Source: Owenweeksia sp965214115 (lineage in GTDB: Bacteria; Bacteroidota; Bacteroidia; Flavobacteriales; Schleiferiaceae). Taken from it: DNA of 64,000 nucleotides. The stretch spans positions 133,172 through 197,171 of the forward strand of contig CBDCAU010000005.1 in NCBI GenBank assembly GCA_965214115.1, in the 5' to 3' direction. Both the position numbers and the translations under genes were made by a program. Under the pieces are notes generated by a model. It was not told the DNA's origin. It did not search any database and was given only the letters and a program-made list of their open reading frames with translations. Below are positions 51,747-60,709 of the stretch, piece by piece; positions within the stretch are counted from its first letter, which is position 1, and the number at the start of each line of letters is the position of its first letter.

Positions 51747-52652
51747 TCAAACCCAATCTTTCGGTTTTTTTAGGACTTCGAGCAATTTGAATTCTTCTGT
51801 ATTTGGCTTAGGTTCAGCATTATAATCCCAGCGAACACGCGGCGGCAGGCTCATCAAAATACTTTCGGTGCGGCCATTGGTTTTCAATCCAAACAAAGTT
51901 CCTCGGTCGTGGACGAGATTAAATTCCACATAGCGTCCTCGGCGCAGCTCCTGCCAATAACGGTTTTCATTGTTCCATTTTATCGCTTTTCTTTTTTCTA
52001 CGATTGGTAAATAAGATGGTAAAAAAGATTTGCCCATTTTCATATTGAAATTCATCCAATCTTCGATAGAGTATTTTTGGTTTTCTTTCAAATAATCGTA
52101 AAAAGTACCACCGATTCCACGTGCCTCATTTCGATGATGATTTTTAAAATACTCATCACATTTTTTTTTGAATTTGGGATACAAACTTTTATCAAAAGAA
52201 TCGCCCGCATTTTTCTGAGTTTGGTGAAAATGATGCGCATCTTCCTCAAAAAGATAATAGGGCGTCAAATCCGAACCGCCGCCAAACCAAACGTCAATCT
52301 TTTGATTGTCAACATCGTACATTTCAAAATAGCGGTAATTGGCGTGGACGGTCGGAACAAAAGGATTTTCGGGATGCAACACTAAGGATAACCCACAGGC
52401 GAAGAATCGCGCGCCATCAGTCTGCATATTCGATTTCAAAACCTCCGGCATTTCGCCGTGCACTACCGAAGTGCTTACGCCACCTTTTTCAAAAACACCA
52501 CCATTGGAAATCACCCTCGTTTTTCCACCGCCGCCGCCCGCGCGCTTCCATTCATCTTCCACAAATTTTTCTTTGCCATCTATTTGTTCAATTTCTTGGC
52601 AAATTTCATCCTGCAATTGATGAATAAAATTGGTAAATTCTTCCTTTATCAA
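51747..52652 (-). CDS. hemF: oxygen-dependent coproporphyrinogen-III oxidase
   Basis: Converts coproporphyrinogen III to protoporphyrinogen IX using O2. 301 residues. GGGGKTRVISNGGVFEKGGV, HPENPFVPTVHANYRYFEM, DVWFGGGSDLTPYYLFEEDA, then VEFNLVHDRGTLFGLKTNGR and ESILMSLPPRVRW are all family blocks. Its presence, with no hemN seen here, implies an aerobic route. Located 60 bp after the hemD-hemE stop. Confidence 0.95.
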   Translation of the reverse strand: MIKEEFTNFIHQLQDEICQEIEQIDGKEKFVEDEWKRAGGGGGKTRVISNGGVFEKGGVSTSVVHGEMPEVLKSNMQTDGARFFACGLSLVLHPENPFVPTVHANYRYFEMYDVDNQKIDVWFGGGSDLTPYYLFEEDAHHFHQTQKNAGDSFDKSLYPKFKKKCDEYFKNHHRNEARGIGGTFYDYLKENQKYSIEDWMNFNMKMGKSFLPSYLPIVEKRKAIKWNNENRYWQELRRGRYVEFNLVHDRGTLFGLKTNGRTESILMSLPPRVRWDYNAEPKPNTEEFKLLEVLKKPKDWV

Positions 52653-52690
52653 AATCTATGAAATTTTAGTATCAAGAATGTTACGATCAG

Positions 52691-52720
52691 ACTGACAACT
52701 AAGAACCAACAACTAATAAC
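52691..52720. repeat. CTGACAACTAAGAACCAACA repeat copy at the hemDE stop
   Basis: Read on the - strand it begins GTTATTAG, whose TAG is the stop codon of hemD-hemE, and continues TTGTTGGTTCTTAGTTGTCA. A related copy abuts the stop of the AraC-type gene at 57776. Confidence 0.7.
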
Positions 52721-54497
52721 TTTTCACCGCTTCCACAAACGCCTTTGCATTTTCAACTGGAATATTAGGTAAAATACCATGTCCCAAATTGGCAATGTAG
52801 CGGCGCGTTCCAAAATCAGCGACCATTTTTTTGGTCATTTTTTCGATTTCAGAAATTGGCGAAAGTAGTCGAACGGGGTCGAAATTTCCTTGTAAAGTAA
52901 TCTGACCGCCAGATAGTTGTCGTGCTGTTGAAGGTTTGATAGTCCAGTCCACGCCGAGGGCGGAAACGGGCAATTTTGCCATTTCCTCCAAGGCAAACCA
53001 ACATCCTTTGGCAAATACGATAACTGGAGCGATGCCTTTCAATGCGTCCACAATTTGACGGATATAATGCAAGGAAAAAGTTTCATAATCTATTGGGGAA
53101 AGTAAACCGCCCCACGAATCAAAAATCTGCAAAATATCCGCTCCCGAATCCGCCTTTTTCTTTAAATAAGAAATAGTAGTATTCGTAATTTTTTGCAATA
53201 ATAGATGAGCGGCTTTCGGTTGTTGAAAACAAAAACTTTTTGCTATATCAAAATTCTTGCTTCCTTGGCCCTGCACCATATAACAAAACACCGTCCACGG
53301 GCTGCCTGCAAAACCAATCAGCGGCACTTCGCCAGCCAGTTCTTGCTCGGTCATTTTCAATGCTTCAAAAACGTAGCTCAGCCGGTCTTCCACATCAATT
53401 TCAGGAATACTTTGCACTTGTTCCATCGTGCGGATGGGATTCGGAAGGACAGGGCCTTTTCCTGCAATCAATTGAACTTCAACATCCAACGCCTGTGGAA
53501 TCACCAAAATATCCGAAAACAAAATCGCCGCGTCCGTCCCGATTTGCCGGATGGGCATCACCGTGATTTCGGTTGCCAGTTCGGGCGTTTCCACCCGCTC
53601 AAAAAAGCTGTACTTCTCGCGCAGCTTCATATAATCGGGCAAATAGCGCCCAGCTTGCCGCATCATCCAAACGGGAGGGCGATTCACATTTTCACCGCGC
53701 AAAGCTTTGAGAATTAAATCATTTTTGAAAGATTTTTTATTCTCAAAAAGTCTGTTTTTTTGCTCGAAATTTAACTTTTCTTTAATCTCAGTTTTTAATT
53801 CTTTTTTGGTAAAAAATTCTATTGCTTTTTGCACCACGGATTCTATCGAAGGTTCATCGGCCTCGATGCGTGGATTGTTGCACCGCAAATGCACCGCCTC
53901 CGAAGTGGTGGCCCCGATGCAAAAACACGGGACATCTTCGCGGAGTTTGTTTTTTTTAAAAAAGCTGTAAACCGCTGTGGGAGAGAAGAATAAGATACCG
54001 TCTATTGGTTGCCAATCTATTTGATGCTGTACTAATTCTGTACGATAAACGATTTCTTTATGAACGGACACCCCTTTGCTTGCCAAATATTCAGGCAGGT
54101 CGTCCAGCGACTTATCGCCACAGAAAAAATCAACGGCTTCCACATCATCGTTGCGCGCAATAATTTGTGCCAAACTTATGGCGTTTCCCGCGCGGGCACT
54201 GGTTTTCAGCCCGAGTTGTTCCAGTCGCTCAGTAGCTTTGATACCCACCGTAAAATTTTTCTTTCTATCAAAATTAGTGGGGTTTTTTTCTAAAAATTGC
54301 TCTAAACTGCGTACCGAATTTTTACTGGTAAAAATCCTTGCTTGTGAATCTTTTCGATTCAAATATTTGCCAAAACTTTCCTCATTAAATTCATTGAAAA
54401 CTTCTATAAAATCCTTGTGTTGGAATTTAAGTCCACTTTGTTCGATAGATTTAACCAGTGGTTTGTCTAAGGTTTTGGAAGAGAATAATAATGGCAT
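52713..54497 (-). CDS. hemDE: fused uroporphyrinogen-III synthase / uroporphyrinogen decarboxylase
   Basis: 594 residues in one uninterrupted frame. Residues ~1-225 are a HemD domain (ARIFTSKNSVRSLEQFL, VDFFCGDKSLDDLPEYL, ILFFSPTAVYSFFKKNKL, FCIGATTSEAV). After a charged linker (TKKELKTEIKEKLNFEQKNR), residues ~250-594 are HemE (VNRPPVWMMRQAGRYLPDYM, ILFSDILVIPQALDV, FAGSPWTVFCYMV, ALGVDWTIKP, LQGNFDP, NLGHGILP). The enzyme would close hydroxymethylbilane to uroporphyrinogen III and then decarboxylate it to coproporphyrinogen III. Such a fusion is not the usual arrangement; separate genes are common. It starts 6 bp after hemC. Confidence 0.9.
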   Translation of the reverse strand: MPLLFSSKTLDKPLVKSIEQSGLKFQHKDFIEVFNEFNEESFGKYLNRKDSQARIFTSKNSVRSLEQFLEKNPTNFDRKKNFTVGIKATERLEQLGLKTSARAGNAISLAQIIARNDDVEAVDFFCGDKSLDDLPEYLASKGVSVHKEIVYRTELVQHQIDWQPIDGILFFSPTAVYSFFKKNKLREDVPCFCIGATTSEAVHLRCNNPRIEADEPSIESVVQKAIEFFTKKELKTEIKEKLNFEQKNRLFENKKSFKNDLILKALRGENVNRPPVWMMRQAGRYLPDYMKLREKYSFFERVETPELATEITVMPIRQIGTDAAILFSDILVIPQALDVEVQLIAGKGPVLPNPIRTMEQVQSIPEIDVEDRLSYVFEALKMTEQELAGEVPLIGFAGSPWTVFCYMVQGQGSKNFDIAKSFCFQQPKAAHLLLQKITNTTISYLKKKADSGADILQIFDSWGGLLSPIDYETFSLHYIRQIVDALKGIAPVIVFAKGCWFALEEMAKLPVSALGVDWTIKPSTARQLSGGQITLQGNFDPVRLLSPISEIEKMTKKMVADFGTRRYIANLGHGILPNIPVENAKAFVEAVKSY

Positions 54498-54503
54498 TTT
54501 TTA

Positions 54504-55418
54504 TCAATCGTTTGTGCGGATTTCCCGCATTATTTTTTCACCACCGCGCGCCAAAACATCAACGGCGGCGGTTTTTCCAAGTTCGTCAGGATTAGGCCAA
54601 TTCACGGTTTTGTCATAAATGATCTGGGAACTACCATCCAAGGCAAAAACACCCGCTTTGAGATACAGTTTATTATTTTTAATAATAGCGTGTGCGCCCA
54701 CTGGAGCAGAACAACCACCTTCCACTCTGTTCAGAAAATCACGTTCGATTTTGGCCAAAACAAATGTTTTTTCGCAGTTGACTTTTTGCAATTTCATTCC
54801 CGTTTCAAAATCCGTGGAGCGACACGCAATTCCGATAATGCCCTGCGCGGGAGCGGGAATCATCCAGTCTAAAACTATGTGATTTTCAGGGAGTAAGTTT
54901 GCTCGCTCTAATCCTGCTTTGGCGAATATCGCACCTTGCCAATCGTTTTCGCTTAGCTTTTTGAGGCGAGTTTGAACGTTGCCCCGAAGTCCTGTAATTT
55001 GATGGTGGGGATAGCGAGCCAGCCATTGTGCTTTCCTCCTTAAACTACCCGTGGCGATAATGGCCGATGTTTGATTTTCTAAAAAGGAGTAGTCGCTCTT
55101 ATACACCAAAATGTCTTCGGCTGCGCCCCGTTTCAAAACGGTGGCCACGGAAACGCCTTCTACAGGAATTGTAGGGTAATCTTTTAATGAGTGAACGGCA
55201 ATGTCCACCCTATTTTCCAAAAGTGCTTCGTCCAACATTTTGGTAAACACACCAACTGTATTAAACTGATGCAGAGGGGTTTGTGTGTCAATGTCTGCTT
55301 TAGTTTTAACGGGAATCAACTCGCTGGTGATACCTTCTACCGCCAATTTTTGCTGTACTTTTTCAGCTTGCCACATCGCCAACGGGCTGTCGCGCGTGCC
55401 TATTTTAAGTGGTTTCAA
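54504..55418 (-). CDS. hemC: hydroxymethylbilane synthase (porphobilinogen deaminase)
   Basis: 304 residues. Start KIGTRDSPLAMWQAEKVQQK, then VDIAVHSLKDYPTIPVEGV, ATGSLRRKAQWLARYPHHQI, LRGNVQTRLKKL and VEGGCSAPVGAHAI, whose cysteine binds the dipyrromethane cofactor. It links four porphobilinogens head to tail. The ATG overlaps the hemA stop by 4 bp. Confidence 0.95.
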   Translation of the reverse strand: MKPLKIGTRDSPLAMWQAEKVQQKLAVEGITSELIPVKTKADIDTQTPLHQFNTVGVFTKMLDEALLENRVDIAVHSLKDYPTIPVEGVSVATVLKRGAAEDILVYKSDYSFLENQTSAIIATGSLRRKAQWLARYPHHQITGLRGNVQTRLKKLSENDWQGAIFAKAGLERANLLPENHIVLDWMIPAPAQGIIGIACRSTDFETGMKLQKVNCEKTFVLAKIERDFLNRVEGGCSAPVGAHAIIKNNKLYLKAGVFALDGSSQIIYDKTVNWPNPDELGKTAAVDVLARGGEKIMREIRTND

Positions 55419-56677
55419 GAGAGTTGTTTTTCCAGTCCAAAAATGCGATGGATGGTGCGCAAGTCCGCGTTGGTGTTTTCACCTTCACGCAGATGCCGCG
55501 CAAATTGTCCTGTAATTTTATTGATAATTTGAGAAGCCAAAATATCTACATTCTTGTCATCATTATTATCCGATTTTTTTTGTAGAATTTTCAACTCTTT
55601 TTCCTTCCAGATTTCAAGTTTTTTTCGCACGGCTTGTAGGGTGGGTGCCACACGGCGGCTTTCTAACCAATCATAAAAGTCATTGGTCATTTCCGTAATA
55701 ATCATCTCGGCCTTAGGGACTTCCAGTTCCCTTTTGAGCTGGCTTTCCTTGGTGATGGAGGAAAGTTGGTCGATATCCACCACGCGAAAATTGACGTCTT
55801 TATAAATTTTTACCGCAACATTTCGCGGTACGCTTAAGTCCAAAATCAAGCGTTTTTTTTGTGAGGAAAAATGCCCTAAACCAACGGTAGGTTTTTCCGC
55901 GCCCGTGGCCACAATGGTTACGTCGGATTTATCCAATAAATCGGAAAGATTTTCCAAACTGGAAAATTCAACGCCAAATTTGTCAGCCAACTTTTCCGCT
56001 TTCCCGCCAGTTCGGTTGATGACCGTAATATTCTGAAAACCAGTTTGGTTCACCAAATTTTCGCAGGTGGTTTTGCCGATTTTACCCAATCCGAAAAGTA
56101 AAATGTGCGGTTGTTTGGGAATCTGCTTTTGCGAATGGGCGCGCTTGATTTCCTGCACTGCGGCGAAAGCCACCGAGGCCGCGCCCTCACTCAGTTTCGT
56201 ATCGTTTTTAACCCTTTTGGAAGTTTGGACGGCGCTGTTTACCAGCCTTTCCAAAAAGGCATTATTGGCGTTTTGTTTTTTGGATGATTGAAACGCTTTT
56301 TTGACTTGCCCGACGATTTCAAAATCGCCCAAAATTTTTGATTCTAAGCCAGAGGCTACGCGGTATAAATGTTCAATAGCCTCGCGGTTTTGTTTAATGT
56401 TTTGGTGGCGGAAAAACGCTTCGTGATCCATCCCGCTGTGGCGGCAAAACAGGTCGATGATGCGGCGCGGGCAATTGCCAAAGGCGTAAATCTCAGTGCG
56501 GTTGCAGGTGGAAATCACCAAAATTGCATCATTGGCCATTTTTTGATAATCAGCAATCAACGCCTCTTTTTGAGCTTTACCGAGGCTGAATTTTTCGCGA
56601 ATGTCCAGTGCGGCGGATTTATGGTCGATGCCGACCATAAAAAAATTGGCGAACGCGCTTACCTGAAAATCTCTCAT
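55415..56677 (-). CDS. hemA: glutamyl-tRNA reductase
   Basis: First committed step of the C5 heme route. 420 residues from MRDFQVSAFANFFMVGIDHK (an ATG five codons earlier is possible). The catalytic cysteine is in ISTCNRTEIYAFG (C58). GLGKIGKTTCENLVNQTGFQ is the NADPH-binding fold, and a C-terminal dimerisation helix is present. First gene of hemA-hemC-hemDE-hemF-[TA]-hemB-hemL. It is divergent from an AraC-type gene, which is a frequent layout in Flavobacteriia and suggests that this regulator controls heme synthesis. Confidence 0.95.
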   Translation of the reverse strand: MRDFQVSAFANFFMVGIDHKSAALDIREKFSLGKAQKEALIADYQKMANDAILVISTCNRTEIYAFGNCPRRIIDLFCRHSGMDHEAFFRHQNIKQNREAIEHLYRVASGLESKILGDFEIVGQVKKAFQSSKKQNANNAFLERLVNSAVQTSKRVKNDTKLSEGAASVAFAAVQEIKRAHSQKQIPKQPHILLFGLGKIGKTTCENLVNQTGFQNITVINRTGGKAEKLADKFGVEFSSLENLSDLLDKSDVTIVATGAEKPTVGLGHFSSQKKRLILDLSVPRNVAVKIYKDVNFRVVDIDQLSSITKESQLKRELEVPKAEMIITEMTNDFYDWLESRRVAPTLQAVRKKLEIWKEKELKILQKKSDNNDDKNVDILASQIINKITGQFARHLREGENTNADLRTIHRIFGLEKQLS

Positions 56678-56793
56678 AGTGAAGTGCGGCAAAAATATCC
56701 CGATAAGAAGTGCGGGAATACCCGCGCGGGGAGAAAAAATAGCCGAAAAAGTTGAATTGCTCTATTTAGAAACATTCTCGTTTGTGGGGATTT

Positions 56794-56801
56794 TACCTTT
56801 G
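56794..56801 (+). promoter_or_regulatory. candidate -7 box for the AraC-type gene
   Basis: TACCTTTG fits TAnnTTTG. No TTTG lies at the right -33 distance; the nearest (56781) is too close. It is 65 bp before the ATG at 56866. Confidence 0.3.
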
Positions 56802-56865
56802 CCGACCCTCAATAAAAATGGGGTCTTAGTTGATTTTCAGAATTGAACCCAACGCATCGCACTTA

Positions 56866-57778
56866 ATGGAATTGCATTTTCAAATCGAAAACAGCCCGAA
56901 AACGGCAGGGGGTAACCATCTGAGAAATACCCCGATTGGGGAGGGCATTTTTATGGTGGAGATTGAAAATCCCAAAAACCAAAGTTTCCGCTTGCATCGC
57001 GAAATTGACCAAAGTCTCATTCAGTTTTATTTTGGAGCGGAGGGCGGCGCCACTTTTCTTTTCAATGATGGCAATTATCAGTTGCAACTGGAAAAAGGGA
57101 AGTGCCTTCTGTTTTACAACCCGATGATGGCGTTGCCGCTTGAGATTGAAGTTGGCCCTCATTCCAAGCTCGTATTTCTCTATATTACCGTAGAAGCTTT
57201 GCATAAAACTTTTCGTAGCGGAAAGTGAGGAAATTGCTTTTTTAAATCAAGAGAATATTGATAAAAAATATTATACCGAAATACCGCTTTCCCCACTATT
57301 AAATCTAACGATAAATCAACTTTTTCAAGATACACCAAAAGGAAAGGCGCGGGAGGTATTTGAAAAGGCAAAAGCGTATGAAATTTTAGCGCTTTTTTTT
57401 AATAAAGATGAAGACAAGGACACGGAGCAATGCCCGTTTTTAAAAGACGAAGAGAACGTGGAGCGCATCCGAGAGGCGAAAAAGATAGTGGTAGAAAAAA
57501 TGGCGGATCCGCTAACATTGCCGGAATTGGCGCGGGAAGTCGGTTTGAATGAATACAAACTCAAAGAGGGTTTTAAAAACATTTACGGCAAAACGGTCTT
57601 CCAATTCCTGAACGATTTCCGTTTGGACACGGCGCATCATTTATTGGATTCAGGCAAAAAAGTGAATGAAGCCGCCTTTGATATTGGTTATGCTAATCCG
57701 AGTCATTTTATTGCGGCTTTTCGTAAAAAATTTGGTGTAACGCCGAAAAAGTATGTGGGTGGGAAAAGTGTTCATTAG
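56866..57778 (+). pseudogene. AraC-family transcriptional regulator, one frame break
   Basis: The N-terminal part (MELHFQIENSPKTAGGNHLR to LYITVEALHKTF) is a ligand-binding-like beta domain. At 57210-57214 (TTTTC) the frame shifts +1 into VAESEEIAFLNQENIDKKYY. The C-terminal ~100 residues hold two helix-turn-helix units: LTLPELAREVGLNEYKLKEG, TVFQFLNDFRLDTAHHLLDS, NEAAFDIGYANPSHFIAAFR, KKFGVTPKKYV. Correcting one base gives 303 residues. Its position between hemA and hemH, together with known Bacteroidota layouts, points to control of heme or iron genes. ATG at 56866 preferred; a TTG-initiated frame begins at 56830. Confidence 0.82.
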
Positions 57779-57811
57779 TTATTAGTTAATTGGTGTCAGT
57801 TGTCAGTCATA
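57776..57811. repeat. GTTATTAGTT...GTTGTCAGTC repeat at the araC stop
   Basis: It starts with the TAG stop of the AraC-type gene and ends 21 bp before the hemH ATG. It reads like the reverse strand of the copy at 52691-52720, with a few differences. Confidence 0.6.
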
Positions 57812-57832
57812 ATCCACAATAAAAAAAATGGA

Positions 57833-58847
57833 ATGAAAAAGGCGATACTTTTGGTGAATTTGGGTTCGCCCGATTCGTATGAAGTGGAGGATGTGAAAAA
57901 ATACCTCGACGAATTTTTGATGGATGAGCGGGTGATTGATTATCCGAAGTGGTTGCGGTATTTGGTGGTGAAGGGAATCATTTTGAGAACGCGGCCGCCC
58001 AAAAGCGCCGAGGCGTACAAAAGCATTTGGTGGGAGGCAGGTTCGCCCTTAATTGTTATCAGTAAAAAATTACAAAATGAGGTTCAAAAGTACTCCAATG
58101 TCCCAGTGGGATTGGCGATGCGGTATGGCAATCCTTCCATTGAAAATGGTATTAAAAAATTGGTAGAAGAAAATTCAGATTTGGAAGAGATTTTCTTAGT
58201 TCCATTATATCCGCATTACGCGATGAGTAGTTATGAAACCGTGGTGGAAATATTCAAAACCATATTGGCAGAAAAATATCCGCAACTAAGATACTCTATA
58301 AAAAAAACCTTTCTATAATGAAAAAGAATATATAGAAGTTTTATCAAAATCTATTGCACCTTTTTTAGAAAAGGAATACGACCATATATTATTTAGCTAC
58401 CACGGCATCCCAGAGCGGCACGTCAAAAAATCCGACCCGACAAATGCGCATTGTTTGAAAGTGGAAAATTGTTGCCAAAAAGATTCATCGGCTCACGAAT
58501 TTTGCTACCGCCATCAAGTTTTTAAAACTACGGAAATGGTTGTTAATCAATTGAATGTTCAAAAAAATAAATTCAGTATCAGTTTTCAAAGCCGCCTGGG
58601 CCGCGACCCGTGGTTGAAACCTTTTACGGATTTTGAACTGGCCGAACTTCCAAAAAATGGAATTAAAAAATTGCTGGTCGTTTGCCCCGCGTTTGTGTCC
58701 GATTGTTTGGAAACGATAGAGGAAATGGGGGTGGAAGGACGGGAAATCTTTATCGAACACGGGGGAGAAGAATATACATTGATTCCCTGTTTAAATGATA
58801 AAGAAGATTGGGCGAAATTGGTGGCGAGTTGGAATGAAAATAGCTGA
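57833..58847 (+). pseudogene. hemH: ferrochelatase, one frame break
   Basis: Inserts ferrous iron into protoporphyrin IX. From MKKAILLVNLGSPDSYEVED the frame runs through WWEAGSPLIVISKKLQNEVQ and VPLYPHYAMSSYETVVEI to RYSIKK. At the A8 run 58300-58307 the frame shifts +1 into PFYNEKEYIEVLSKSIAPFL, then FSYHGIPERHVKKSDPTN (active-site His), CYRHQVFKTT, SFQSRLGRDPWLKP and VVCPAFVSDCLETIEEMG. Correcting one A gives 337 residues, the family length. The gene ends one base before the stop of the convergent epimerase gene. Confidence 0.88.
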
Positions 58848-58848
58848 T

Positions 58849-59753
58849 TTATTTTTTCAATAAATCTTCCAATGCCTTTTCTAAATTTTTATAGCTAAAA
58901 TTATAGCCATTTTTCTCGATTTTAGTTGAACTGCATTTTTGACTGGAAAGCGCGGTTTCGGGCCATTTCTCCCATTGCTAATTTCAATGCAAACTTTGGG
59001 ATGTTGGGCATAAAGAAAGGTTTGTTCAAAACCGCTGCGCATTTTTTTGTCAATTCTTTATTGGTAACATTGTGAGGCCCCACGGCATTGAACGGGCCGC
59101 TCATTGTTTCATTTTCCAAAGTGTGAATGAAAATGCCCGCCAAATCTTGCAGGTGAATCCACGCCATCCATTGCTGGCCGCTGCCGAGGGGCGCGCCCAC
59201 TCCAAACTTTACCGGCTTGGCGATTTGCGGCAGCGCGCCGCCTTTTTTACTCAAAACGATGCCGATGCGATTGCGCACCACACGGATTCCAAGTTCTTCA
59301 AAATGCTGAGCCTCTTGTTCCCATTTTTGGCAAACCAGCGATAGAAAATCACTGCCGGGCGGATCGGTTTCCGTCCATTCTTTTTCAAAACTACTGGGAT
59401 AATACCCAACCGCCGAGGCGGACACCAAGGTTTTTACCTGATGCTCGATTTTTTGCAAAGTGTTGAAAATCAAACGGGTAGAATCCACGCGGCTGCGCAG
59501 GATTTCGCTTTTGTATTCAGGAGTCCACCGTTTGAAAATGGGCGCGCCCGCCAAGTTGATGATGGCTTCCACGTTATCAAACGCCTTGCGATCGATCGTC
59601 CCAACATCGGGATCCCACTCGAATTCGGAAATGCCGAACTGGTTTTTGCCGGCCGAACGGCTGAGATAAACCACCTCGTGGTTTTTCTGCAAAAGTTGTT
59701 TGGTAATTTCGGTGCCGATGAGGCCGGAGCCGCCCTGTAAGCAAGATTTTCAT
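58849..59753 (-). pseudogene. TIGR01777-family NAD(P)-dependent epimerase, two frame breaks
   Basis: From the ATG at 59753 the frame reads MKILLTG, then one extra G in the G3 run at 59733-59735 shifts it +1 into GSGLIGTEITKQLLQKNHEV, completing the Rossmann GxxGxxG motif. The middle is intact (IINLAGAPIFKRWTPEYKSE, LVSASAVGYYP, RIGIVLSKKGGALPQ, WIHLQDLAGI, GPFNAVGPHNVTNKEL). At 58960-58962 an extra C in a C3 run shifts +1 again into ETALSSQKCSSTKIEKNG, ending KALEDLLKK at 58849. Two corrections give 300 residues. The family (YfcH-like) is linked to cell-division or septum roles in some bacteria; the substrate is unknown. Confidence 0.82.
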
Positions 59754-59838
59754 AGCTGCTAATTTTTAGAAATAAACCGATAACAAACCAAAAGTTTTCA
59801 GCAGCTAAACGCATTCCAAAATTGCGGTAGGCGGCAGT

Positions 59839-59846
59839 TACCTTTG
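59839..59846 (+). promoter_or_regulatory. candidate -7 box for the MbnP/MbnH-like operon
   Basis: TACCTTTG, a full match to TAnnTTTG, 53 bp before the ATG at 59900. No clear -33 TTTG. Confidence 0.35.
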
Positions 59847-59899
59847 ATAAAAATAATCAGTGCCCGAAAGCGTTGGTTTTCCATTCTAAATAGTTAAAA

Positions 59900-60691
59900 A
59901 TGAAAAAGATAAAATTCCTCTTGGTTGCTTCTGCCATTGCAACCGTTTGGTCGTGCAAAACCAATGATGATGACCAGCCGGTGGAGCCAAAAAGCGACCC
60001 GCAGGTGAAGCTGGAAATAGAGCATAAATTTGGCGATGATGATTTTGAACTGGGCAAAACTTACGATGTGAACGGCACGAAAGTAAAGTTTACCGCCGCC
60101 CAGTTTTATCTCAGCGATTTACATTTGGAAGATGATGGAGCCGTGCGCGAAGACCTTGAAAAGGAGGTGGTTTTCGTAACAACTGAGACTATAGAATTTA
60201 ATTTGGGTCAAACGGAAATTGGACACAAACACAAGTTAAAGGGCTATTTGGGCGTAGACAGCCTGACCAACAAAACCGTTCAGCCTACCGATTTCATTAA
60301 TGGCGATGAAGACAATCCTCTAGGCGGCCAAGTGCCGAGTATGCACTGGAGCTGGAACACGGGTTATATTTTTATGAAATTCGAGGGCGAGCTGGACTAT
60401 GATGGCGATGGGCAAATGGACACGCTTTTCGCCTACCATTTGGGAACGCAGGCCGTGGGTCGCGCCTTTGAAAAAATGCTGCACCACGACTTGGGCGGCC
60501 ACGATGGCGAGGAAAATGAAGATTTGGAAATTGGGATGGAATTCGATTATCAATCTATATTTGACAATTTAGATTTGAACACCGAAAACGACACGCGCTC
60601 ATTAGGCCCTCCCGAAAAGTTGAACTTGGCGATGAAAATTACTGACAATTTCTTTGGCGCGATAAAGGTGGAGCTGCACGACCACAATTAG
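59900..60691 (+). CDS. MbnP-family lipoprotein
   Basis: 263 residues. Lipobox SCKTN (Cys19), then VKLEIEHKFGDDDFELGKTY, VKFTAAQFYLSDLHLEDDG, GQVPSMHWSWNTGYIFMKFE and FAYHLGTQAVGRA. The MHWSWNTGY block and His/Asp-rich C-terminal region match the MbnP family, periplasmic proteins with a predicted copper site that are paired with diheme MbnH. Here the gene is followed 18 bp later by a diheme peroxidase-like gene, so the pair is complete. No methanobactin precursor or other mbn genes are visible, so the role is probably copper or oxidative chemistry outside methanobactin. Confidence 0.85.
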   Translation: MKKIKFLLVASAIATVWSCKTNDDDQPVEPKSDPQVKLEIEHKFGDDDFELGKTYDVNGTKVKFTAAQFYLSDLHLEDDGAVREDLEKEVVFVTTETIEFNLGQTEIGHKHKLKGYLGVDSLTNKTVQPTDFINGDEDNPLGGQVPSMHWSWNTGYIFMKFEGELDYDGDGQMDTLFAYHLGTQAVGRAFEKMLHHDLGGHDGEENEDLEIGMEFDYQSIFDNLDLNTENDTRSLGPPEKLNLAMKITDNFFGAIKVELHDHN

Positions 60692-60709
60692 AAAACCAAT
60701 CTTAAGAAT

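Noticed and set aside
49741..57214. Programmed +1 frameshifting at TTT-CGN, as in influenza PA-X, for hemL and the AraC-type gene
   Set aside because: Two of the 13 breaks do read TTT CGA or TTT CGT, but the other sites have unrelated A, G or C runs, so one shared recoding signal does not explain the set.
58300..58307. Transcriptional slippage on the A8 run as a way to rescue hemH
   Set aside because: Possible for this single run, but most other breaks lie in runs of 3-6 bases, too short for efficient slippage; I keep it only as a local possibility.
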